A program made the translations under genes and the position numbers. From NCBI RefSeq assembly GCF_007197995.1, contig NZ_VKKH01000006.1, positions 62,001 to 126,000 on the forward strand: 64,000 bases of DNA, written 5' to 3'. Shown here one piece after another: positions 7,687 through 17,101 of the stretch; the first letter of the stretch is position 1; every line of letters begins with the position of its first letter. The notes under the pieces were generated by a model. It was given only the letters and a program-made list of their open reading frames with translations. It did no database searches and was not told where the DNA came from. This DNA is from Aliiglaciecola sp. M165. GTDB taxonomy: Bacteria; Pseudomonadota; Gammaproteobacteria; Enterobacterales; Alteromonadaceae.

Positions 7687-9005
7687 TGAAAGACGAATTT
7701 ATCGCAGCGTGCGTGGAGCGCCGCAATGAACTATTGGGTAAAATGCTGCCAAATAGTGTGGCTGTGGTGCCTGCAGCAAGTCTTGTCACTCGTAGCAATG
7801 ATACCGAGTATCCATTTCGACAAAATAGCGATTTTCACTATCTTACACATTTTCCTGAACCGGACGCTGTACTGGTATTAAGTAATAGCGAAGAGTTTGA
7901 TAGTCAACTCAGCGCTTTGTTTTGTTTAGACAAAGATCCGCAAGCAGAAATATGGCATGGAAGACGCTTTGGCGCTGAAGAAGCCATGAAAAAGTTTGCT
8001 TTTGATACAACTCACATACTCGATGACTTGGACATTGGATTGGCTAGTTATTTGGATGGACACGAAAACCTTTATCATGCCAGAGGTCAGCACCAGGCGA
8101 CAGATGAATTGATTGACCATGTCATGCAACAGTTACGTGAAGCCCCAAAACAGTCGAAGATTGCACCTGCTGTCATCATCGACCTACGCCCGTTATTGCA
8201 CGAAATGCGTTTATTTAAAACTGCTCAGGAACTATCTGTTATGCAACGTGCCGCAGATATTTCATCAAACGCACATACTCAGGCCATGCAGTGTTGTCAG
8301 CCTGGACACAATGAATATCACCTTGAAGCGACAATTCACCACACCTTTGCGATGCACGGAGCCAAGCACCCGGCCTACGGCACCATCGTTGGTGGCGGGA
8401 ACAATGCCTGCATTTTGCACTACACACAGAACGATGCGCTGCTAAATGAAGGCGACTTGGTATTAATCGATGCCGGCGCTGAGCTAGAGGGCTACGCTGC
8501 GGATATAACCCGCACATTTCCGATTAACGGCAAGTTTACTCACGAACAAGCAACAATTTATCAATTAGTCCTGGATGCGCAGCTCGCCTCGTTGCAAATG
8601 TTTAAACCAGGCAACACATTCAAAATGGCCAATGACGTTGCCATTGAAGTATTGACCCAAGGTTTACTTGAATTGGGACTGCTTGAGGGTGAATTGACCG
8701 ACAATATAGATAAACAGACATATCGCGCTTTTTACATGCATGGAATTGGTCATTGGCTTGGATTAGACGTCCACGATGTGGGTAACTACAAAGTGGACGG
8801 CGAAGACCGACCATTCGAACCCGGCATGGTCATGACAGTGGAACCCGGTCTTTATATTTCTCAAGACGCCAAGGTTAACAAAAAGTGGCGAGGCATAGGT
8901 GTAAGAATTGAAGACAATATTGTTATCACAGAATACGGACATCGAGTGATGACCGCCGGCGTGGTGAAAACCATCGATGAGATTGAACAATTGATGGCGC
9001 AATAA
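7686..9005 (+). CDS. pepP: Xaa-Pro aminopeptidase
   Basis: Manganese-dependent enzyme (M24B) that removes N-terminal residues preceding proline. 439 residues, normal length: an N-terminal creatinase-like domain, then the pita-bread catalytic domain with the expected metal ligands in DAGAELEGYAADITRTFP, HGIGHWLGLDVHD, MTVEPGLYI and GVRIEDNIVIT. Cytoplasmic, no signal peptide. It is translationally coupled to ygfB upstream and followed by ubiH after 2 bp, the conserved ygfB-pepP-ubiH-ubiI operon. Confidence 0.97.
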   Translation: MKDEFIAACVERRNELLGKMLPNSVAVVPAASLVTRSNDTEYPFRQNSDFHYLTHFPEPDAVLVLSNSEEFDSQLSALFCLDKDPQAEIWHGRRFGAEEAMKKFAFDTTHILDDLDIGLASYLDGHENLYHARGQHQATDELIDHVMQQLREAPKQSKIAPAVIIDLRPLLHEMRLFKTAQELSVMQRAADISSNAHTQAMQCCQPGHNEYHLEATIHHTFAMHGAKHPAYGTIVGGGNNACILHYTQNDALLNEGDLVLIDAGAELEGYAADITRTFPINGKFTHEQATIYQLVLDAQLASLQMFKPGNTFKMANDVAIEVLTQGLLELGLLEGELTDNIDKQTYRAFYMHGIGHWLGLDVHDVGNYKVDGEDRPFEPGMVMTVEPGLYISQDAKVNKKWRGIGVRIEDNIVITEYGHRVMTAGVVKTIDEIEQLMAQ

Positions 9006-9007
9006 CG

Positions 9008-10291
9008 GTGCAAAGCGAAAACGAAAATATCGACAACCTTAGCGCAAAAGTTGACGAGCAAACTGATGTCATCATTGCCGGTGCAGGGGCCACGGGGCTA
9101 GCATTGGGCTTAGCCATTACCCGTTTCACCGATTTGCAGGTTGCAATCGTTGAAGCCGGTGCAGAAATCAACGAGCAGAGCAATGCTGAAATTCCCAGTG
9201 ATTTTCTTGATTTACGCAGTGTTGCTTTGTCTGCTCAGTCCTGCCAATTTTTAAGTGAGATCGGGTTGCCATCAGTCCAGCAACTAGGCTGTCCAATCGA
9301 CCATATTCATGTATCAGACAAAGGCCACTTGGCACAATCGACAATGCATGCCAGCGACTACAATTTGCCAGAATTGGGTAGAGTGCTGGAACTTCCATTA
9401 TTAGTCTCCAAGCTTTACCAAGCGTTAAAACCTGCGCAAAAAAAACTCAGCTGGTTCTGGCAAAATCAAATAATGGCAATAGATAGAGCTTCAGACTCGG
9501 TAAGTGTAAAATTGTCCTCTGGCACTCATTTAAACGCAAGGCTGCTTGTTGTGGCAGAGGGCGGGAACTCTCCAACCCGAGAAAAACTGGGTATTGACGT
9601 TACCCAGTTCAACTACCACCAATCAGCGATTGTCGCCAATATTGAACTGGCAGAAGATCATAAAAATTGGGCGTTTGAGCGTTTCACTTCCAATGGCCCT
9701 TTGGCCTTATTGCCGTTGCCAGATAATGACTCTGAGCAAAATCGCCATCGCTGTTCCTTGGTATGGACCGTTGCAGAGCACCAACGTGAATCCATGATGG
9801 CGCTCGACGAAGCGGATTTCCTCGACCATTTACAAGCTGAATTTGGCTATCGTCTTGGAAAGTTTAAAAGTGTCGGTGAACGCGCATGGTTTCCTTTGGT
9901 CCTCACGAAGGCCAATTTGCATATCCATCATCGTGCCGCATTGCTAGGCAATGCTTGTCAAACATTGCATCCCATTGCAGGGCAAGGTTTAAATCTCGCC
10001 CTTCGGGACGTAAAAACACTGATGGATTTATTGAATAAAAACACCAACAAGGATCCCGGAGATTTTGTATTGTTAAACGCTTATCAGCGGGTCCGCAAAC
10101 AGGATCAAAGCGCCTTAATTGCAGCCACTGAAACCCTTGTCAGTACCTTTTCAAACGACTATTTCCCGCTGGTCATTGGACGTAATTTAGCGCTGATGGC
10201 TCTGGATAATTTACCCGCGGCAAAACGCTCGTTAGCCTTCCGCGCAATGGGGTTTTACCAAAACAAGGGAGCCGAAGATGCAGCACTATGA
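9008..10291 (+). CDS. ubiH: 2-octaprenyl-6-methoxyphenol hydroxylase (UbiH)
   Basis: FAD-dependent aromatic hydroxylase of ubiquinone biosynthesis. 427 residues starting at a GTG 2 bp after the pepP stop. The N-terminal Rossmann motif is VIIAGAGATGLALGLAI; the second FAD motif is seen as ALLGNACQTLHPIAGQGLNLALRD near residue 315, where many family members have GDAAH (here GNACQTLHP, as in UbiH proteins). The C-terminus overlaps the next gene, also a UbiH/UbiF/VisC-family enzyme, by 14 bp. Assigned UbiH rather than UbiI because of order and the GNA variant. Confidence 0.92.
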   Translation: MQSENENIDNLSAKVDEQTDVIIAGAGATGLALGLAITRFTDLQVAIVEAGAEINEQSNAEIPSDFLDLRSVALSAQSCQFLSEIGLPSVQQLGCPIDHIHVSDKGHLAQSTMHASDYNLPELGRVLELPLLVSKLYQALKPAQKKLSWFWQNQIMAIDRASDSVSVKLSSGTHLNARLLVVAEGGNSPTREKLGIDVTQFNYHQSAIVANIELAEDHKNWAFERFTSNGPLALLPLPDNDSEQNRHRCSLVWTVAEHQRESMMALDEADFLDHLQAEFGYRLGKFKSVGERAWFPLVLTKANLHIHHRAALLGNACQTLHPIAGQGLNLALRDVKTLMDLLNKNTNKDPGDFVLLNAYQRVRKQDQSALIAATETLVSTFSNDYFPLVIGRNLALMALDNLPAAKRSLAFRAMGFYQNKGAEDAAL

Positions 10292-11501
10292 TTTAGTGAT
10301 AGTCGGTGCCGGAATGATTGGTCTAACCGCGGCGCTGGCATTAAAGGATTCTGGATTAAGCGTCGCTGTTGTCGATTCGCAAGAATACCCTATACCTAGT
10401 TTTGACAAACCCGAGCTCAGAGTTAGCGCAATCAACCTTTCCAGTGAGCAAATTTTTGAAAATCTCGGTGCCTGGCAGGGGGTCGCATCGCGAAGAATGC
10501 AAGCTTATCAAAATATGCATGTTTGGGAGCAAGACAGCTTTGCGCGGATTGAGTTTAATCACCAAGATATACAGCGAAATCACCTTGGAACAATCGTCGA
10601 AAACGAAGTCGTTCGCCAGGCCTTGTTAGATCAAGTTAAAGAGCAGGCCGATATTGACTTGATTTGCCCGGTGACCATTACTTCGATTGCATTTGGTCAA
10701 TCTGAGTGTTTTATCAGTTTAAGCAATGAACAGACTTTTACAGCCAAATTAGTTATTGGTGCCGATGGTGCAAATTCTTATGTGCGTCGTGTGGCAAACT
10801 TGCCCTTTACTTTCTGGGACTATGATCACATCGCCATCGTCGCGACGATTGAAACTGAACTGGAACACAACAATACCGCTAGACAGGCGTTTACTCAAGA
10901 CGGCCCCTTAGCCTTCTTACCCCTTTATGACCCTAACCTATGTTCGATCGTTTGGTCACAGAAGGTTGAAAAAGCGGAACAATTGTTGGCCCTTGATGAA
11001 AGCGCATTCAATCAGGCTATTAATGTTGCGATTGATGGCAAGTTAGGGGTGTGCAAGTTAGCAAGCCCACGGGTGAGTTATCCACTTAAAATGCGTTATT
11101 GCAGACAGTGGTTAGCTAATCGGGTCATGATAATTGGTGATGCAGCACACACGATTCACCCGTTAGCAGGTCAAGGCGCTAACCTAGGCATTGCCGATGC
11201 CGCAGCACTAGCTCAAACCCTAATCGAAGTGAAAAATAAAGGTAAAGATATTGGTGATGTTAAATATTTACGTGCTCTTGAGCGCTGGCGCAAAGCTGAA
11301 GCAATGAAGATGATTGCTACCATGGAAGGCTTCAAACGCTTGTTCGACGGCGCAAACCCTTTGCAAAAGTTGGTAAGAGGATTAGGTGTGTCTGTGACGA
11401 ATCAAATAGCACCGCTAAAGCGGGATATTATTTCACAGGCGGTTGGTGTTGATGGCAATCTGCCAGAACTCGCTAAACCCGCTAATGCAAAAGTAAAGTA
11501 A
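10278..11501 (+). CDS. ubiI: 2-octaprenylphenol hydroxylase (UbiI/VisC family)
   Basis: Second flavin monooxygenase of the ubiquinone pathway, probably the C5 hydroxylase. 407 residues. FAD motifs: DLVIVGAGMIGLTAALAL at the N-terminus, GADGANSYVRR near residue 160, and GDAAHTIHPLAGQGANLG near 288. Start overlaps ubiH by 14 bp, so the two are tightly coupled. UbiF-type activity cannot be excluded without a tree; the position after ubiH favours UbiI (VisC). It ends the operon, with a hairpin 12 bp after the stop. Confidence 0.9.
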   Translation: MQHYDLVIVGAGMIGLTAALALKDSGLSVAVVDSQEYPIPSFDKPELRVSAINLSSEQIFENLGAWQGVASRRMQAYQNMHVWEQDSFARIEFNHQDIQRNHLGTIVENEVVRQALLDQVKEQADIDLICPVTITSIAFGQSECFISLSNEQTFTAKLVIGADGANSYVRRVANLPFTFWDYDHIAIVATIETELEHNNTARQAFTQDGPLAFLPLYDPNLCSIVWSQKVEKAEQLLALDESAFNQAINVAIDGKLGVCKLASPRVSYPLKMRYCRQWLANRVMIIGDAAHTIHPLAGQGANLGIADAAALAQTLIEVKNKGKDIGDVKYLRALERWRKAEAMKMIATMEGFKRLFDGANPLQKLVRGLGVSVTNQIAPLKRDIISQAVGVDGNLPELAKPANAKVK

Positions 11502-11512
11502 TGAATTTATTT

Positions 11513-11534
11513 GTATGCCGCAAAAGCGGCATAC
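11513..11534. terminator. Hairpin between convergent ubiI and amidohydrolase genes
   Basis: Perfect 9-bp stem GTATGCCGC with AAAA loop and GCGGCATAC. It sits 12 bp after ubiI and 19 bp before the end of the opposite-strand amidohydrolase. No long T-run follows on either strand, so termination strength is uncertain. Confidence 0.55.
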
Positions 11535-11552
11535 AGCAAAGATAAACACGCT

Positions 11553-13112
11553 CTAATCGAAGGCTTTTGCGGCATCTACCATTTTACGCACATCACTAAG
11601 CATTTTTTTAGCGTCATAAACGATACCATCTTTAACAGTGTATACGACGCCTCCGGCGCGTATCGGCTGATTGTTATCATCCAGGCGATAATGACCTGTG
11701 CCATATAAGACTTTAAAATTTCTAAGTGGGTTTTCATCTAAAATAACAAGATCGGCTTTTTTACCAATGGTAATTGAGCCAATGTCACTATCCATGCCCA
11801 ACGCTTCAGCACCATTTAAGGTCGCCGCCTGGACCACTTCCCACGCATTAAAACCCGCTTCTCGGAGTAATTCTAGTTCTCGAATGTAGCCAAAACCATA
11901 AATCTTGTAGATGTAACCAGAGTCGGAACCAGTTGTGACACGCCCTCCGTGATTCTTATAGTCATTTAAAAAGGCCATCCATTTCGTGAAATTGTGTTTC
12001 CAGGCAATCTCTTCATCGGTCGTCCAGTCAAACCAATATGATCCATGGGCATAACGGCTAGGCGTAAAAAAGTCCCAAAGGGTAGGGAGAGTGTATTTAT
12101 CATGCCAATCGGCATTTCGCTCGCGCATCAAGTCACGGCTGGCCTCATAAATTGTCATGGTAGGGTTGATGGTAAAATCTAGAGCAATCAACTCGTCCCT
12201 GACCTGTTCCCATTTCTCGCTGCCTTTATTCGCTGCTTGAGCCCATAGCTTGCCGGCTTCGGCGAATCGATGTTGTTCGTTGTTGTAGTTGTATTCGGCT
12301 GGGTAGTTTTGCACTACTTGATTTTCGAACAGAGCTTCAGGTAATCCGTACCAATGCTCCATGGTGGTGAGGCCCAATCTGGCCGAATCTAGCGTGTTCA
12401 TGTTCATTACGTTTAGCTGGGCGTGATGCATCATAGTGCCCAGACCACGTTTTTGTGCTTCCTCCAACGCCGCTTTCATGATCTCTGGTGTTGCACCAAA
12501 AAACTTAACGCCTTTGGCACCTCGTTTTGCCGCATTTTTTATCCACTTCCGAGCTGAATCTGGTGTGGAAATCGGGTCGTCACTAGCCATCCCAAAACCA
12601 AGGTAAGGAATAATTCGAGGCGCGACTATCGTGTTCTTTTCACTGCGTTTAACGTGATCCATCACCCAATCAAGGCCATTGAAACTGCCCGGCTCACGCA
12701 CGGTCGTAATCCCATGAGCCATCCACAGCTTAAATACGTATTCTGCGGGGATATCGTCCGCAGAACCACCGATGTGTCCGTGCATATCAATAAAACCTGG
12801 CAATACGTATTTGCCAGTCATATCCATTTCCTTATCACCAGGCTGAGCTTTCGGGCGTCCTTCATCTAATATCGGCACGCCTGGATGACCAACACTGATG
12901 ATATTAGCAATGCGATCATTTTCGATAATGATATCAACAGGGCCACGCGTTGGCGCACCTTGACCGCTAATTACGTTGACGCCCCGCAAGATCAATCGTT
13001 GATAAGGCCCTTGTCCTTCGTCCGCTCGACGATCTGGTGCTGAGGGGCCAGGTTTGGCAATAACCGAAAGACTGGTAACGCAAAGTAGTAAAAGCAGGGT
13101 GCGGAACATCAT
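11553..13112 (-). CDS. Secreted amidohydrolase (imidazolonepropionase/prolidase-like)
   Basis: 519 residues. A signal peptide (MMFRTLLLLLCVTSLSVIA) sends the enzyme to the periplasm or outside. Metal-dependent hydrolase fold: LPGFIDMHGHIGG gives the first HxH pair near residue 112, VKFFGA the lysine-bearing strand near 203, MMHHAQ and TTMEHWYG the next histidine strands, TTGSDSG the catalytic Asp near 398, and GSITIGKKADLVILDENP closes the composite beta domain. The substrate is unknown; family members cleave cyclic amides or N-acyl/dipeptide bonds. It is a single gene, convergent with the ubi operon. Confidence 0.87.
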   Translation of the reverse strand: MMFRTLLLLLCVTSLSVIAKPGPSAPDRRADEGQGPYQRLILRGVNVISGQGAPTRGPVDIIIENDRIANIISVGHPGVPILDEGRPKAQPGDKEMDMTGKYVLPGFIDMHGHIGGSADDIPAEYVFKLWMAHGITTVREPGSFNGLDWVMDHVKRSEKNTIVAPRIIPYLGFGMASDDPISTPDSARKWIKNAAKRGAKGVKFFGATPEIMKAALEEAQKRGLGTMMHHAQLNVMNMNTLDSARLGLTTMEHWYGLPEALFENQVVQNYPAEYNYNNEQHRFAEAGKLWAQAANKGSEKWEQVRDELIALDFTINPTMTIYEASRDLMRERNADWHDKYTLPTLWDFFTPSRYAHGSYWFDWTTDEEIAWKHNFTKWMAFLNDYKNHGGRVTTGSDSGYIYKIYGFGYIRELELLREAGFNAWEVVQAATLNGAEALGMDSDIGSITIGKKADLVILDENPLRNFKVLYGTGHYRLDDNNQPIRAGGVVYTVKDGIVYDAKKMLSDVRKMVDAAKAFD

Positions 13113-13169
13113 TGACTATCCTTTAAATTTTTATCAGTCCGAAACTAAACACACAGCCTAGACCATTTG

Positions 13170-13190
13170 GCCCGACTTGAACAGTCGGGC
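13170..13190. other. Hairpin upstream of the amidohydrolase gene
   Basis: Perfect 8-bp stem GCCCGACT / AGTCGGGC with a 5-nt loop, between the small gene ending at 13213 and the amidohydrolase start at 13112 (both minus). No T-run follows on the minus strand. It could be a weak terminator for the small gene or a 5'-UTR structure. Confidence 0.4.
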
Positions 13191-13212
13191 TAATTTTGGA
13201 TTAACACAACAT

Positions 13213-13362
13213 TTACTTATATAAAGAGACGCTGCTTGCGCCGATAGCTTGACCAATTTGGTTGAGATAAAAATTTAGCTTGGAAAATCGCTTTTTAGAC
13301 ATTTCACCTTTATGCTTAGTTAAAGCTTTTTCCATAGGGCGATGAACTAGAGTTTTTTGCAT
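13213..13362 (-). CDS. Small basic protein, 49 residues, unknown
   Basis: Short frame with an excellent ribosome binding site: AAGAGGAGA at 13369-13377, 6 bases before the ATG at 13362. It encodes 49 residues beginning MQKTLVHRPMEKALTKHK and ending ASSVSLYK, rich in Lys/Arg (basic N-terminal two thirds) with a short amphipathic segment LNFYLNQIGQAIG. No signal peptide or transmembrane helix is obvious. It is divergent from the LysR gene (95 bp between starts), the arrangement of a typical LysR target. I do not recognise a family. Support is the RBS and context; homologues were not checked. Confidence 0.6.
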   Translation of the reverse strand: MQKTLVHRPMEKALTKHKGEMSKKRFSKLNFYLNQIGQAIGASSVSLYK

Positions 13363-13457
13363 TGCTGATTCTCCTCTTGATTAGTGAGTATCTATTCTCT
13401 GAGCAAGTAGCCCAAAAAGCGAACAATCCCTTTTTGATATTAATATAAGAAATACTT

Positions 13458-14396
13458 ATGGATAAACGTCTTAGACTCATTTCTCATTTACGGTGTTTTG
13501 AAAGTGCCGCCCGATTTCAAAGCTATAGCCAAGCCGCGAACGAATTATCCGTCACTCAAGCTGCAATCAGCCAACAAATAAGAAACCTGGAGCAACAGCT
13601 AGGGGTGAAGCTGTTCAAAAGGGAAGGGCGTAGCATGTTGTTAACACAACAAGGGCAGACTTTAGCCGAATATGTTCGGCAAGCATTTACAACCCTATCA
13701 AGTGGCTTCGACAAAATTATGGTTGAACCGGAAGAGGGCGTGCTAACCGTTACGGCGTCTTTATCGTTTTCTTCTGTCTGGTTGGTACCAAGGCTTTGGA
13801 AATTTTCGTCTCAATACCCAAATATATCGGTACGAGCCGTGGCGTCAGCACAATTGGAAGAGTTGCGTTACTCAGACATTGATGTGGCGGTGAGACAAGC
13901 TGACGAAATTAAAGCCGATGTGTATCAAGAACAACTCATTGTCGATCCGGTTTACCCGTATTGCTCGCCTAGTCTGGTTGAAGAAATGGATTTACACAGC
14001 CCCGAAAGATTAGCCGAATGTTGGCTAGTCGAAGCCATTGATCCTGGGCGTTTTAGCTGGAAAACCTGGTTCGATTTAGCAGGTGTGAAAATGCAACGTG
14101 ACTTGATTAGCTGGATAGAAGTGACAACCTGGGAAATGGGACTCAACGCGGTAATGAGTGGTCATGGCGTGTGTCTCGCCTCGGCGAGTATGGCATCAGA
14201 ATTAGTTAACAAAGGATTGCTAGTCCGGCCATTTGATATAGCCATTGAACCAGGCCTCAAATTTACCTTGTTATACGATAAAACCTCACCAAAACTAGCA
14301 AGGATAAACATCTTTGCCGACTGGTTAAGGGCCGAACTGTCTCAAGGTGACTCCTCACCTATCAACCTGGCTCGGCCTGCAACTGAAAGCTTGTAG
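13458..14396 (+). CDS. LysR-family transcriptional regulator, GcvA-like subgroup
   Basis: 312 residues. N-terminal winged helix: LRCFESAARFQSYSQAANEL and VTQAAISQQIRNLEQQLG at residues 12-50, closely following the GcvA/AmpR-like pattern (ELSVTQAAISQQI). The rest is the LysR substrate-binding domain with VRQADEIKADV and SGHGVCLAS motifs. It is divergent from the 49-residue ORF at 13213-13362, its most obvious target. The glycine cleavage genes lie 7 kb away and have their own divergent LysR gene, so being the gcv regulator is possible but unproved. Confidence 0.88.
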   Translation: MDKRLRLISHLRCFESAARFQSYSQAANELSVTQAAISQQIRNLEQQLGVKLFKREGRSMLLTQQGQTLAEYVRQAFTTLSSGFDKIMVEPEEGVLTVTASLSFSSVWLVPRLWKFSSQYPNISVRAVASAQLEELRYSDIDVAVRQADEIKADVYQEQLIVDPVYPYCSPSLVEEMDLHSPERLAECWLVEAIDPGRFSWKTWFDLAGVKMQRDLISWIEVTTWEMGLNAVMSGHGVCLASASMASELVNKGLLVRPFDIAIEPGLKFTLLYDKTSPKLARINIFADWLRAELSQGDSSPINLARPATESL

Positions 14397-14422
14397 GAGC
14401 GACTAACTCAATAGTCGTTTCC

Positions 14423-14974
14423 CTACATAATCCGCGAGAAAACTCTTTTCCGTTTGCTGTTTTGACGACTGCGACGCAAACTTGAGCGAAGTTCACTTCG
14501 CTTAGCGTCTAACCAACTTTCTCTGTTTACATTGGCTTCTGCACCGCGGCGCTTTTCTTCTGTTTTTCTGTAATCACTAAACGCTTGATAGGCATCCAAA
14601 TCTTGAGATAAATCTTGAATTGCCAACTCGATCATAACCGCGTCATCGACATATCCAAGGCCTGGGATATTATCTGGGACTAAATCATGAGGTTCACTGA
14701 AATACGCTAATGAAGTAAGTATTTCAGCTTTTTCATCCTCTGGCATTTGCCATTCAGGATCTTCATAAGCAGCGATCAGAGTTTCTAACGATTGCATGCG
14801 TGTACTGACGAAATCTGGTAGGTTTGCATGCTCCATCTCTTTTGTTACCGCTCTGGCTTTTTCCAGAATGACATCCGCAGAGAATTGGCTAGCCTTTTCC
14901 TGTGCCGATTTCATTAAAGTACGAAAGTGTTCTAAATCACTGTCTGACAATTCAAAACTGATTTGAATAGGCAT
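14423..14974 (-). CDS. DUF1232/YkvA-domain protein
   Basis: 183 residues from the ATG at 14974 (MPIQISFELSDSDLEHF), preferred over the upstream one because AAGGAA lies 6-7 bases before it. The DUF1232 core is seen as LAYFSEPHDLVPDNIPGLGY followed by VDDAVMIELAI, near residues 95-125. The C-terminus is very basic (RSSLRRSRQNSKRKRVFSR), which suggests nucleic-acid or membrane contact. Function of the family is unknown; many members are associated with membranes. It is convergent with the LysR gene, 26 bp apart. Confidence 0.8.
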   Translation of the reverse strand: MPIQISFELSDSDLEHFRTLMKSAQEKASQFSADVILEKARAVTKEMEHANLPDFVSTRMQSLETLIAAYEDPEWQMPEDEKAEILTSLAYFSEPHDLVPDNIPGLGYVDDAVMIELAIQDLSQDLDAYQAFSDYRKTEEKRRGAEANVNRESWLDAKRSELRSSLRRSRQNSKRKRVFSRIM

Positions 14975-15124
14975 CTTAGGTTTCCTTATCAAGTAGAATC
15001 CGAAATACAATAGTTAGCGTGCGAGGCTGTGTCAACCAACCCACCGTTTTTTGTTTCAAAAGCCTAGGCTTGCACCATAATAACGCAAGGGCTTAGGTCC
15101 AGACTCAACACCGCAAAAGCACAC

Positions 15125-16333
15125 TTAATCAAGCGAAGTTGAGGGTTCTTTTACCTCGATGGCGTCTTCATTGTTTTGTCGACCCTTGCGTCCATTTAGT
15201 AGCCACCCTATTGGTGTCCAACGTACGATTAACAAGTAACTCAGCATACCGATCAGCAATGTGCCCAGTGAACTGATCAGAAACTCAGTTATTAAACCCC
15301 ATTGCGTGTCCAGCAACAAAAATTGAATCGCCCATAGGACTGGCAAGTGAATAATATAAATCCAATAAGACGAATCAGCGATTAGTCGCATTGCCGAGCT
15401 TTGTCTATTGAAAAAGCGTCTTCCGAGCAGCAACAATCCCAAGCTCACATGCAAGCCTGCATAAGCCTGCAATCCTGCAAGCAATAACTGTTTAGCGTTT
15501 AACTCGGGAGTTTGCGAAGCCTGAATCATCACATCCTGGAAGTTCACTTCTGTAGGCAACAAAGAATAAAATACACCGTACGCAAAAGTGCCACTGATTA
15601 ACATAATGGTGCTGTAGGGATTTAACTTATCTAAAAAATCGGGTCGAGAGAAAAGGCCCCAACCCAAAGTGAAAAACAATCCATAAAAACCAAATGACCA
15701 AAGTTGTGGCATAAATTGTTCTGGTGCTGGGGTCGGTGAATATTGTGTACTTAGCGCCGGTATCAACATAAGTGGTGCGAGTAACACAAACACAAAGGGG
15801 AAAGCGCTTAAGGTTTTCATCCAATCGAGTTTTATCCATTTGACCGCTATGACAGCAAGCGCATAGAAAAACATCAGGTTATACAAAAACCATAAATGAG
15901 TTGTGGTCAAAGGAGGGGCTGGGGCATCAGGGCTTTGCGACATCATTTTTGCAAAGCCTAACATTGGAGACGGTTGCTGAACATGCTCAATAGCCCATCC
16001 TATTACTACCATGAAAGATATGATGATCAATGGAAAAAATAGCGCAAAGGGTAAGCCAATTCGCAGCAAACGATTTTTTATCAATCCCCCTATGCCACGT
16101 TTTTGCACCATCATTGCAGCGAAAAATCCTGCAATAATAAAAAATAATGGCATACGAAAGATATGACTAAAATACGCTAATAAATCTACCACTTTGGATT
16201 GCTGTGGATCAGCCGTTAACCAGATGTCTCCTAACAGTGGGCTGTAGGCTAAAGCTGCATGGAAAAATATGCCAAGCAACATGGCAAACGCGCGCAAGTT
16301 GTCCATATAGTGGACACGAGTGTGACGACTCAT
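15125..16333 (-). CDS. Acyltransferase 3 family membrane protein (OpgC/MdoC-like)
   Basis: 402 residues, about ten transmembrane helices. The N-terminal HYMDNLRAFAMLLGIFFHAALA carries the family histidine; FRMPLFFIIAGFFAAMM and LLRIGLPFALFFPLI follow in the expected order, and TTTHLWFLYNLMFFY is typical of the OpgC-like branch. Such enzymes transfer acyl groups (for example succinyl to periplasmic glucans) across the inner membrane. No glucan synthesis genes are near, so the acceptor is unknown. It follows the ABC-transporter operon on the same strand after 90 bp. Confidence 0.87.
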   Translation of the reverse strand: MSRHTRVHYMDNLRAFAMLLGIFFHAALAYSPLLGDIWLTADPQQSKVVDLLAYFSHIFRMPLFFIIAGFFAAMMVQKRGIGGLIKNRLLRIGLPFALFFPLIIISFMVVIGWAIEHVQQPSPMLGFAKMMSQSPDAPAPPLTTTHLWFLYNLMFFYALAVIAVKWIKLDWMKTLSAFPFVFVLLAPLMLIPALSTQYSPTPAPEQFMPQLWSFGFYGLFFTLGWGLFSRPDFLDKLNPYSTIMLISGTFAYGVFYSLLPTEVNFQDVMIQASQTPELNAKQLLLAGLQAYAGLHVSLGLLLLGRRFFNRQSSAMRLIADSSYWIYIIHLPVLWAIQFLLLDTQWGLITEFLISSLGTLLIGMLSYLLIVRWTPIGWLLNGRKGRQNNEDAIEVKEPSTSLD

Positions 16334-16423
16334 AATAAGTACCTATTAATGAAATTTTTGAGTGTGAGTGCCGTCGCTAGGAAAGTGCTAGGGCACTGAA
16401 TAATTTAGAAACGTCTAGCCTGG

Positions 16424-17101
16424 TCAGAAAAAACAGGCTTTTCGTGATTTGTAATAAGTGGTGGCAACTAGCAGCAACAATATCGACAGTAATTCGACGC
16501 CAATAATGCCAAACACGGTAGCGTTAAAAACCGGCGTGTCTGAGGTGATATGCATATTGATTTCAGGCATTTGACCGACGCTAAACAAGAACAAGTTAAA
16601 TAACAGGTTCAATGCAACCATGACGACTATGGTCACGGCTTCCTGTTCAAAAACTATCGCCACGCACAATAGCAAAGTGGTTGCTAACAAGATCTCCAAG
16701 GCGGTGATTAATGCCATGGGGATCATCCCATTTGGCATGTCACTGAAGCCGATGACTAACAGCAATGTCAATACGATGGGTGTCCAACACAGCAGGTAAG
16801 CAACCAGGCCACCAAGCAATTTAGATAGCGTGTAATCGGTGACATTTATTGGCAATCCCATAATAAACGACATTTGGTGCTCTTTGCGCTCAATTACAAT
16901 CGAGACAAATACCACGTGAGCGCTGGCGCCGATGAGGACTGTAATCAGCATGACTACACCGGTGTAATAGGCCGTGCCATTTTTAACCGACATTAAAAAA
17001 ATCGAGAGCGCACCTAAACCGATATACATCAACATATAACGTTGTATCAGTTGCCAATCTTTAATAAACAGCCGTGAAATCATTGCAGGATTAATGTTCA
17101 T
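16424..17101 (-). CDS. ABC-2 type transporter permease
   Basis: 225 residues with six hydrophobic helices (for example LMYIGLGALSIFLMSV, YYTGVVMLITVLIGASAHVV, LLSILLLLVATTYY). It overlaps the stop of the ATPase gene (ATGA), so the two are translationally coupled and should form one exporter. No substrate is evident; YtrA-regulated ABC transporters are often linked to cell-envelope stress or peptide antibiotics. Length is usual for single-domain ABC-2 permeases. Confidence 0.85.
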   Translation of the reverse strand: MNINPAMISRLFIKDWQLIQRYMLMYIGLGALSIFLMSVKNGTAYYTGVVMLITVLIGASAHVVFVSIVIERKEHQMSFIMGLPINVTDYTLSKLLGGLVAYLLCWTPIVLTLLLVIGFSDMPNGMIPMALITALEILLATTLLLCVAIVFEQEAVTIVVMVALNLLFNLFLFSVGQMPEINMHITSDTPVFNATVFGIIGVELLSILLLLVATTYYKSRKACFF

